Below, in pieces: positions 17,116 to 24,365 of a stretch of 64,000 bases of DNA. The DNA lies in contig JAJDVG010000012.1 in assembly GCA_022826245.1 (NCBI GenBank), forward strand, positions 102,041 to 166,040, given 5' to 3'. Position 1 is the first letter of the stretch. The number at the start of each line of letters is the position of its first letter. The notes beneath the pieces were generated by a model, which saw nothing but the letters and a program-made list of their open reading frames with translations, had not been told where the DNA came from and did no database searches. Source of the stretch: Gammaproteobacteria bacterium. GTDB lineage: Bacteria > Pseudomonadota > Gammaproteobacteria > Steroidobacterales > Rariloculaceae. The position numbers were made by a program, and so were the translations under genes.

Positions 17116-19884
17116 TCAACGTATCTCTCGCAAGACACGGAGTCCAACATCATCGCCAGCATATCGTTGTCGGGCGGATACGCGCATATCCTCGACACGT
17201 TGGCGGTCGAAAGCACCACCGCCACGATAAGTTATGCCAGTACACCGCCAGTCTGACTCGTTGTAATCGCAAACGGTAGGCTCCATTGCATTGCCGATCA
17301 TATCGTAGAGTCCAAATGCATTGGGAGGGTAACTTCCAACTGGGGCAACGGCTGGCCCATACTCACCTGATCTAGGCCAACCATCATTGGGCCAAGGTCT
17401 TCCTAGTCCCCAGCGGCGGGTAATCTGTCTTTGTGTAGTCCCACCATGATAGAAATGGAAGTTATCTCCATTGGCATGTTTGCCACTGGGATCGTTGCCC
17501 CAATAGAAGTTGGTATCCGTTCGTGCTCGTGCCGAATACTCCCACTCTTCTTCTGTCGGAAGTCGATAGACTTCGCCAGTTTCCTGACTTAGCCACTCCA
17601 AGTAGGACAATCTATCTGGTTCAAAAACTGGATGATTCAATTCTACACTACTTGTTTCACGCTGCGTTCGGCCAACTGCAGCCAAAAAGCTATTGTATTC
17701 GGCAAGTGAAACCTCGAATCGGCCAATCGCGAATTTTCTCGCAATTATAACTGTACGAGGAGGTAACTCATTGGAACTGCCATCACTGAATCGGCTATCG
17801 CCAGTTAGATCGCCCATTCGAAATCGTCCAGCCGGGATCACCACCATCTCCGGTCCCTGACCGCCTGACGCTAGCGCATCGGCAAATACTTCTCCAGGTT
17901 CAAACAGGCGCTCCAGAGCGACTTCCAGAATCGTCGGTCCGTCCGCCCCATGGGCCACCGTAACCTCCCGCGATTCGTAACCCGGCGCGCTGACTTCGAC
18001 TCGATAGTCTCCCGCCAGCAGTTCCATGCCCGGCTCGTAGCCGCGCGAGGCATTGGCCACAAAACGTACCGTTGCGTCAGGCGGGGTTGGCACGATCGAG
18101 AGCGGCTGAGGCATGCCCGCGGTCACCACGATCCGCGCCCGCGATCCCGCGCCTTCCCGGTGCCGCCACACCTGAGTCTCCGTGTTCAGCCCCCGGACAA
18201 CGATCTCGCCGGTGTTCACGTCGGCGAAATTGCAAGCGCCCTTGAATCCGGTGCCGTTGAGCGCCGTCAGCTCGATGACGTAGTCCCGGCCAGCCTCGAC
18301 CTCCAGCGCGCTGCACATCGCCTCGTTTACGATCTCGCCCGAGAACACGTTCCTTCCGTCGACATCCACGTCGATCGCGTCGCCGTCCTCGCACTCGTGG
18401 TCACGCACGCAGATGTCGATCGTGCCGGTCTCGCCCTCGATCCGGACGGGAAAGTCCGACAGACCCACTTCGCCCAGAACCACCAGGCAATTGTTGAGCG
18501 CCGTGTCTTCCCCGGCACTGCGAACCGTCGCGGCCTCCGCCGAGTCCTCGTCGGACACGGCCACCAGTTCCAGTTCGGACTCGGGTCGAACGTCGATCTC
18601 GAACCGTCCGTCATCGTTGGCGGTCGTCGAGGAGGTACCCGTGTAGTCGATCCCTCGGGCCGTGACTTCGGCGAAAGCGACCGGGTTGCCGTTCGCGTCG
18701 TTCACGCAGCCGGTGAGCGAAACGGATTCATAGATGGCATCGGCGTTCCAGGTCGAAAAATGTCCGACCGAGCCGACATAGGCCCAGTTGCCGCCGGAAA
18801 CCTGCTCGAGACGCGCCTCGCCTTCCTCGATCCAGTAACCGAGTTCCTCGGACCAGTAATACAACGGCATCGTCGGCGGCGCGTCCTGCGGGCTGCGCCC
18901 GTTGGCCAGGGGAATGGATAGCTCGGCAACATCGGCGCCAGTCAATTGCAGCGGCGCCCCGTCGTCCGCCCGAAGATCCACGCTGACGGCGCCGTAGGAC
19001 TCGATCGGCGCGGCGGTCTGCGAGTCGGTGTTCCAACTCTGGAAGTCGCCGGGCATCGTCGAGGGGTCCTGCGACGGATCGAGCACGGCCACGGAGGCCA
19101 CCGCCCGGCCGGTATAGGCGGATCCGTCCCCGGTCGTCATGGCATTGGCCGGCAGCGTCACCACCGATTGGCCGTCGACGCTGACATCGGCGCCCTCTGC
19201 GGCGACAAACTCCCGGACTGCCTGGACGGGGACCATGTCCAAGTGCACGCTGCGGCCTGTCGTCTCTTCCAGCACGGTGACGACCGCCGACTGCGCGGCG
19301 AAGCCGTCCGCCTCGGCGTGCACGGTGAGGCGTCCGGGGCTCGCGGGCACTTCGACCGCGTAGCCGCCGTCCGCATCGCTCTGGGTATCGCCGACGCGAT
19401 GAGGGACATCGTCGCCGAACTGGTTCACTGTCACGGACGCCCCTGGGATCGGCGCATGCGTGGCATGGTTGCGGACGGTACCGGACAGCGCAACGTTCAG
19501 ACTGCCGTACGGCTCCACGGTCACGGTCGTGTCGGCGGTGGCGGCCGTCCCGCTGTCGTCAGTCGCCGTCAACCGGAACGTTAGCGTCGTCGCAACCTCT
19601 ACCGCCGGGGCGATGAACGTCGAGTTGGGGCGTTCGACGTTGCGTAGCTCGACCGGCTCGCCCTCGAGCTGCTGCCAGCGATAGGCGACCGCCGATCCCT
19701 CCGGGTCGGTCGCCTCACCGGTCAGGGTGACGCGCCCGCCGGCGTCAACGTTGAGATCGGGGCCGACAGAAATCGCTGGTGGCTCGTTGCGGGCGCAACC
19801 GGCCGCCAGAAGACATGCCACCGTTGCCAGAAACGCAGCGAACCGAAGCGCTTCCGCAGACTGCACACGGAAGTTAGTCCACAT
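17116..19884 (-). CDS. Large lipoprotein: PKD/carboxypeptidase-regulatory-like repeats plus C-terminal FGE-like domain
   Basis: A 922-residue outer-surface or periplasmic lipoprotein. The ATG at 19884 is chosen because it follows GGGGGAG and starts a lipoprotein signal ending in the lipobox LAAGC. Next come a PKD/cadherin-like domain (PPAISVGPDLNVDAGGRVTL), several CarboxypepD-reg-like beta domains (GTVRNHATHAPIPGASVTV, GCVNDANGNPVAFAEVTA), a PEGA-like segment, and from about residue 675 a formylglycine-enzyme-like domain (EMVVIPAGRFRMGD ... YRLPTEEEWEYSARA ... FGLYDMIGNAMEP). The paired catalytic Cys of true formylglycine enzymes are absent. GC drops sharply near 17870, at the boundary of the last domain. 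A surface binding role is a guess. Confidence 0.75.
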   Translation of the reverse strand: MWTNFRVQSAEALRFAAFLATVACLLAAGCARNEPPAISVGPDLNVDAGGRVTLTGEATDPEGSAVAYRWQQLEGEPVELRNVERPNSTFIAPAVEVATTLTFRLTATDDSGTAATADTTVTVEPYGSLNVALSGTVRNHATHAPIPGASVTVNQFGDDVPHRVGDTQSDADGGYAVEVPASPGRLTVHAEADGFAAQSAVVTVLEETTGRSVHLDMVPVQAVREFVAAEGADVSVDGQSVVTLPANAMTTGDGSAYTGRAVASVAVLDPSQDPSTMPGDFQSWNTDSQTAAPIESYGAVSVDLRADDGAPLQLTGADVAELSIPLANGRSPQDAPPTMPLYYWSEELGYWIEEGEARLEQVSGGNWAYVGSVGHFSTWNADAIYESVSLTGCVNDANGNPVAFAEVTARGIDYTGTSSTTANDDGRFEIDVRPESELELVAVSDEDSAEAATVRSAGEDTALNNCLVVLGEVGLSDFPVRIEGETGTIDICVRDHECEDGDAIDVDVDGRNVFSGEIVNEAMCSALEVEAGRDYVIELTALNGTGFKGACNFADVNTGEIVVRGLNTETQVWRHREGAGSRARIVVTAGMPQPLSIVPTPPDATVRFVANASRGYEPGMELLAGDYRVEVSAPGYESREVTVAHGADGPTILEVALERLFEPGEVFADALASGGQGPEMVVIPAGRFRMGDLTGDSRFSDGSSNELPPRTVIIARKFAIGRFEVSLAEYNSFLAAVGRTQRETSSVELNHPVFEPDRLSYLEWLSQETGEVYRLPTEEEWEYSARARTDTNFYWGNDPSGKHANGDNFHFYHGGTTQRQITRRWGLGRPWPNDGWPRSGEYGPAVAPVGSYPPNAFGLYDMIGNAMEPTVCDYNESDWRCTGITYRGGGAFDRQRVEDMRVSARQRYAGDDVGLRVLREIR

Positions 19885-20068
19885 CGCCAAACAGCTCCCC
19901 CAGCGAAGCGCGACGCGAGAAATCCAAGAATGCACAAATCCACGGGGAATGCAACTGGTCAATTGGATGGGCTCAAGTGAGGAATCCCCAAATCACGTGA
20001 AAGACTGCGCTCGACAAAAGTGTGACGGTGGTGCGTGAAAACTACGCAAGAGATATCGGAGTAAAGTC

Positions 20069-21229
20069 TCAAGGGGCAAGCGTCCGGGCCACGCGGAACC
20101 CGACGCTGGCGTACCGGAACACGGCTGTGTTCCTGCCTCGGAACGCGGAGCGCATGTACCTCGAGCCGGCGAGCCGGGAACCGCCACGAAACACGCGCCG
20201 ATCGCAGTCGCCCGACAACCAAGCGCTGCCGTCCGCGGGCGCGCCTCGAAAACTATCATTCCAGCAGTCCCGAACCCACTCAAACACGTTTCCGTGAACA
20301 TCGTAAAGTCCGAACGGGTTCGCAGCGAACGATCCGACAGGAGCTGTCATCTCGCGGTCCCACTGACTTCGGCAGTTGTAGCAGTTCGCCCGGCCGCGCC
20401 CGCGCGTCTCGCCCCACCAGAACCGCGATTCGGTCCCGGCACGCGCCGCATACTCCCATTCGGCCTCGCTCGGCAACCGATAGCCCTCGCCGGTTTCACG
20501 GGACAGCCAGTCAACATAACGTTGTGCATCGTGCCAACTCACGTTGATAACCGGACGGTTGCCCCGGCCCCAACCTTCATCGCTGACCCATGGGCAATCG
20601 CCGTACTGGGTGCAGGCGTCCCACTGCGCAAATGTCACCTCGTATTTCGACAGTTCGAAACTAGCGATGCGCACAGAGTGAACCGGTTTTTCGTCATCAA
20701 TGCACCCGATTCGCGCTATGCACCCCATCCGGAATCGCCCGGAAGGGACCAAGACCATTTCTGGAATGAATGGGGCGATAGCAGTAGCCCGCGCCACAGC
20801 TTCTCGTTCGGCGCGTTCCACGGCGGCCCGCGCTCTCGCCTCGGCTCGTCGAGCTTCCTCCAGATCGACTTCGGCGGCATCGAGGATCGTCAACGCAGAT
20901 CTGTAGAACTCGCCTTCGCGGCCGGCCTCCCGCACGTAACGCGTCGACGCCTCGATCGCACGCTCATGAAAACCCGCCGATTGCAGCGCCTGGGCCTGCT
21001 GGAACCAGAACGCCAGCGGAATCTCCAAGCCATGCTCTTCATAAAGCTGGAGTACCTGCTGCAGTGTGTATGCGGCGGAAAAGTGGTCGTCCTCGGCGGT
21101 CTCCCGCTCGGCCTGGATCAGCAGCCGGTCCACCTGGATCTCCGGGGGAAGCTCCTGGCCATAAGACGCCAGCATCGTCAATACAGCGAATGCCAATAGA
21201 GTTGACGTGCACACAATCGAGATGCGCAT
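20069..21229 (-). CDS. Secreted FGE-fold (SUMF1-like) protein
   Basis: A 386-residue protein with a signal peptide (MRISIVCTSTLLAFAVLTM) and helical TPR-like repeats with a charged coiled-coil stretch (LEEARRAEARARAAVERAEREAVARA, about 120-150). A formylglycine-enzyme-like domain then runs from about 155 to the end: EMVLVPSGRFRMGC, INVSWHDAQRYVDWLSRETG, YRLPSEAEWEYAARAG, FGLYDVHGNVFEWVRDCW, RGGSRLAGSRYMRSAFRG. The Cys pair that oxidises sulfatase Cys in FGE is missing from the last motif, so it is probably not a sulfatase-modifying enzyme. It is paralogous in its C-terminal domain to the lipoprotein at 17116-19884, which lies next to it on the same strand. Confidence 0.8.
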   Translation of the reverse strand: MRISIVCTSTLLAFAVLTMLASYGQELPPEIQVDRLLIQAERETAEDDHFSAAYTLQQVLQLYEEHGLEIPLAFWFQQAQALQSAGFHERAIEASTRYVREAGREGEFYRSALTILDAAEVDLEEARRAEARARAAVERAEREAVARATAIAPFIPEMVLVPSGRFRMGCIARIGCIDDEKPVHSVRIASFELSKYEVTFAQWDACTQYGDCPWVSDEGWGRGNRPVINVSWHDAQRYVDWLSRETGEGYRLPSEAEWEYAARAGTESRFWWGETRGRGRANCYNCRSQWDREMTAPVGSFAANPFGLYDVHGNVFEWVRDCWNDSFRGAPADGSAWLSGDCDRRVFRGGSRLAGSRYMRSAFRGRNTAVFRYASVGFRVARTLAP

Positions 21230-21961
21230 CGAATTCTCCGTTCAAGCCAGTGGCAGCATACTACATCTGATCGAACGTAATCCCTACAAGTGGTCAGCGT
21301 CTGGTCCACGCGTAAGCCTTACGATGACGCCAAGGTCAGCCGTCAGCTGGTTTTTTCTTGCAGCATCGACCGACTTCGAATTGTCCGCCGGTCCAAGCCA
21401 AATGAAGGGGCTCGACGAGCGGTATCCCTTCGCGGAATCCAGGGGGGGTGTCGCCAAGGTCAATGCGAGTGAACCAAGCCATTCGCATCCGAGGGCCGAA
21501 CGGGACATTGTTGTTTATCAAATCCCCCAGTCGATTGACGGGTTTCGACCAAACCGCCCGGTTCGCTAAACCCATGCATTTGCAAGGTGCGGGGGAAACG
21601 GCGATACCGCATCCGTTTCGACATACGCGGGCGCGGACTCGGAAATGCGAGGGGACGGGCTGGAAACCGTTTCAGTACTTTCGGATTCAGCGAACGCCCG
21701 CTCAATGGTCGGCGCGCCAACTCGCGCTATCGCTTCGCCGCATTCATCCGGATCGATGCTCACCGATCCATCGATCGCCGACTCAGCGCGACCAGCTTCT
21801 CCCACAACCTCCCATCCCGATTTAGAGGCAGGCGACATCGCAGCCATTGTCCCCGTTGACCAAGACCCCGGACCGAAGGATTGACAGGCAAAGTCAGGTG
21901 ACCGATGCTCCGCCGATACCTTCGAATCAACTCCCCAAAACCTACGAACAGGCACTCGACA
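21230..21961. other. Intergenic, about 730 bases, no convincing gene
   Basis: Lies between divergent genes. A minus-strand frame starting at 21847 could encode about 93 acidic, Ser-rich residues (MAAMSPASKSGWEVV ...) ending at 21566. It has no recognisable domain and runs in a frame that is also open across the antisense of the ParB-like gene, so I do not call it. Confidence 0.4.
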
Positions 21962-23059
21962 ATGGCCAAAAACACCACCCAAACGGATCCCCGCAGCACG
22001 CCGGAACTGCTGCACGTCGAAGCTTTCGACCCCGCCGACGTCCGGCCCTGGCGCTTCCACAATCGACGTGGATCCGGCATGGACGACGAGTCGCTGAACT
22101 CGCTGGCGTCGTCGATCGCTCGTGACGGGCAACAGCAGCTCGGGCTGGCCCGTCGGCTGTCCCCCGGAGATACGCATGCGGTCGAGGCGATATTTGGCGT
22201 ACGCCGGCTTGACGCATGCCGCCGCGCCGGCATCCCGTGGCGGGCGCAGGTTCATGAGGCATCGTTTTCCGATTCCGAGTGCGCCGCCCTGATGCACGGC
22301 GAGAACGAGTGGACCGAAGGCGTGTCACCGCTTGAAAATGCGGAGCAATGGATCGCGTTGCTCGATGCCGGCGTATTCACCAACCAGTCGGCGCTCGCGG
22401 CAGCTCTCGGATGCCATCGCGGCACGGTATCGAGGGCCGTGCGAACCGCGAAGGCGCTTCTGCAAGAACCGTGGATCGAGCGGCTCGTGCGTCCGGTCAT
22501 GCACGAATTCACGCAGCGCTCGGCGGACCGTCTGGCCGACGCCTGCATGGACGGCACGCGCCGACCATCTGCGAAGAAGCGCGCCCGCGCGTTGAAGCCC
22601 GGCGTAACGGCCAACAGCCTCTACAAGCGGCTGTTCGACGATGACAGCGAGCCGTCTCAGCGGGAAACCGTGTTTGTGCGGCGCAAGGGACACGCGGGCG
22701 GCGGTGTGGTCGCGGCCAAGATCGAGCGTGACGGCGAGGGCGGTTTTTCGGTGAGCGTTCGAGCTCACGAGCAAACACCGGTCGAACTCGCGGAACTCGC
22801 CGAACAGGTTGAAGCACTGATTGCCGCGGAGACGGCCGAGGCGGCGGACGTTCGACTGGGGCGGCGGCTGGCCGCGACGCTGACGGCGCAGCACGCAAAG
22901 GACGTGCACCCGTCATGGCTCGAAGGCTGCATCTGGTCGGCGGCGCGCGCCAGCGGCCTCGAGTGGGATCAGTGGCGCTGCGCCGTGGCCGCCGAAACGC
23001 TGCGCAGTCAGCAGGACGGCTGGGAGTTGGCAATGGTCCGCGCCATCGGTACACCGTAA
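21962..23059 (+). CDS. ParB/Spo0J-family DNA-binding protein without an adjacent ParA
   Basis: A 365-residue protein with the ParB core in order: a RPWRFHNRRG segment and LASSIARDGQQQ (ParB-box I region, about 30-65), AIFGVRRLDACRRAG (box II, the GxRR CTP-binding motif, about 80), HGENEWTEGVSPLENAEQW (box III, about 110), then a helix-turn-helix FTNQSALAAALGCHRGTVSRAVRTAKAL (about 135-165). The C-terminal half is poorly conserved. ParB proteins load as clamps on parS palindromes and normally work with ParA, but none is seen in the window. Two near-identical palindromes lie 31-99 bases downstream of its stop. The ATG at 21962 gives MAKNTTQTD. Confidence 0.85.
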   Translation: MAKNTTQTDPRSTPELLHVEAFDPADVRPWRFHNRRGSGMDDESLNSLASSIARDGQQQLGLARRLSPGDTHAVEAIFGVRRLDACRRAGIPWRAQVHEASFSDSECAALMHGENEWTEGVSPLENAEQWIALLDAGVFTNQSALAAALGCHRGTVSRAVRTAKALLQEPWIERLVRPVMHEFTQRSADRLADACMDGTRRPSAKKRARALKPGVTANSLYKRLFDDDSEPSQRETVFVRRKGHAGGGVVAAKIERDGEGGFSVSVRAHEQTPVELAELAEQVEALIAAETAEAADVRLGRRLAATLTAQHAKDVHPSWLEGCIWSAARASGLEWDQWRCAVAAETLRSQQDGWELAMVRAIGTP

Positions 23060-23089
23060 ACGGATCCGGGCGGCGCCTAGCCGCCGTGG

Positions 23090-23111
23090 CTTGTCGTGCA
23101 CGCACGACAAG
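23090..23111. repeat. Palindrome 1 downstream of ParB-like gene (candidate parS-like site)
   Basis: CTTGTCGTGC and GCACGACAAG surround a two-base AC centre, a perfect 10-bp-arm palindrome. It shares TTGTCGTGC/GCACGACAA with the second copy 48 bases away (centre to centre). It begins 31 bases after the ParB-like stop codon. The sequence is unlike the classical chromosomal parS. Confidence 0.8.
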
Positions 23112-23138
23112 TGAATCGGGCGCAAGCGGGTAGCCGGT

Positions 23139-23158
23139 TTGTCGTGCATGCACGACAA
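23139..23158. repeat. Palindrome 2 downstream of ParB-like gene (candidate parS-like site)
   Basis: TTGTCGTGCATGCACGACAA is a perfect 20-bp palindrome. Allowing one extra T in the left arm, the symmetry extends to CCGG on each side (23134-23162). It matches palindrome 1 in both arms. The pair could be binding sites for the adjacent ParB-like protein, or an operator for another regulator. Confidence 0.85.
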
Positions 23159-23537
23159 CCGGGGTCCATTGACGTGGAATGCCGAGTAGTTTCCCAACAC
23201 GCCAGAGCAACCCTGCCCGTAGCGAATTCGATGCAGGCCCGCTTTCGTTTTGTTTTTGTAATTTATTGTTTTATATATGTTTTATAACGCATTACAGCAT
23301 ACTGTTCACTACTTGATGTGATTCGCGGTTGCGTTTCCCGTACCCGGATTCGAAGCCGATTATCACTGCCGTACTGTGTCCCCCGGTTGCGGTGGATGAC
23401 GACATGCTGCCTGGGTTGCTTCGCCGGACAGCCGTCCGGAGTGCTGCGTCGGGAGTTCCCAGGCCGAGGTCGGTTTCATGAACCAACCGACGACCTTGCG
23501 GCCTCTTTCGCGACGTTGCGCTCCTCCCCGACGCGTT

Positions 23538-24296
23538 TTACTCCTCCGCATCCGGCACCGAGCACAACGACCGCACCAGGTCCACGAGGTCGAGTTGGCT
23601 CGACACACCGGTTTTGGCGTAGATGTTCTGCAAATGCCAGCGTAGCGTGCTGTAGTTGCGCCCGGTCGTCACGGCGATGTCACGCAGCTTGTGACCCCGC
23701 GCCAACAACTCCGCCAAATGCGCCTCCGCCCGCGAAAGGCCAAGAATATCGGCTACGAGATCGGCATCAACATGCTCCCTGTCCCTCAGTTCGACCGCGA
23801 GCACCAACGCGGCCACACCGTCCGGGAAATCGTCAGGCGGTGTGCCCACGGGGGAAACATGCAAGAGCAGTTGGGGAAGGCCATACGGCCGGTTCACCGT
23901 AACGGATCCAGGCCTGCGCTTCCGAGCGCCGGAACGAGGCAATGCGCGCGACAGCAGCGCCTGCAGCGAGTCGTCGTCGGCTGCGTGCCCGACGCGCAAG
24001 TATCCGTCGACGTTGGAGATCCCTCCTCGGGACCTCAGCAAGCGGCTCGCGCGCATATTGGTCGACAGGATTCGTCCGTGCCTGTCAAGCCGGATAACAC
24101 CGAACTCGGCTTTCGCCAGACGCGCCGTCAGGGTCGTTGCGCGACGTGCTTTCAAACGCGGCGTCCTCACGCGTAGCAACACCAAAAGGAGAGACCACGG
24201 GATCAATCGGAGGCACCGGCCCCCGCTCGCCGGCCTGCGTCCATGCCAACCGGATACAGGTCGATGGCGTTTAACAACAAGCGTATAATCTGCCAC
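23538..24296 (-). CDS. LuxR-type helix-turn-helix regulator
   Basis: Up to 252 residues. The C-terminal 65 residues are a clear LuxR/FixJ-type HTH: LGLSRAEAHLAELLARGHKLRDIAVTTGRNYSTLRWHLQNIYAKTGVSSQLDLVDLV. The middle resembles a PAS-like sensor (FGVIRLDRHGRILSTNMRASRLL). The start is uncertain: the GTG at 24296 gives an Arg-rich N-terminus that may not be real, and an internal start nearer the PAS-like part is possible. It is divergent from the large kinase/regulator gene at 24366 across a 69-base AT-rich promoter region, so the two may control each other. Confidence 0.75.
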   Translation of the reverse strand: MADYTLVVKRHRPVSGWHGRRPASGGRCLRLIPWSLLLVLLRVRTPRLKARRATTLTARLAKAEFGVIRLDRHGRILSTNMRASRLLRSRGGISNVDGYLRVGHAADDDSLQALLSRALPRSGARKRRPGSVTVNRPYGLPQLLLHVSPVGTPPDDFPDGVAALVLAVELRDREHVDADLVADILGLSRAEAHLAELLARGHKLRDIAVTTGRNYSTLRWHLQNIYAKTGVSSQLDLVDLVRSLCSVPDAEE

Positions 24297-24365
24297 AATT
24301 TATGGTCACGAAAACGTAAAAATCTATCGTGAATTATAAAAATTACATAACTATCGAGCCCGAAA

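Larger units (their letters stand above)
23060..23537. other. Intergenic with palindromes and an AT-rich tract
   Basis: About 480 bases between the convergent ParB-like and LuxR-type genes. It holds the two palindromes (23090-23158) and then a strongly AT-rich tract at about 23245-23300 with repeated TTTT and TTTATA runs. No gene is seen. The tract stands out against the GC-rich surroundings and resembles a DNA-unwinding or bent region. Confidence 0.5.

Noticed and set aside
17116..21229. Suspected diversity-generating retroelement target (two FGE-fold proteins)
   Set aside because: There is no reverse transcriptase gene and no near-copy template repeat was seen in the window, so the idea is unsupported.
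21566..21847. Possible 93-residue acidic minus-strand protein
   Set aside because: It has no domain, its frame runs open into antisense of the ParB-like gene, and no strong ribosome-binding site is visible.
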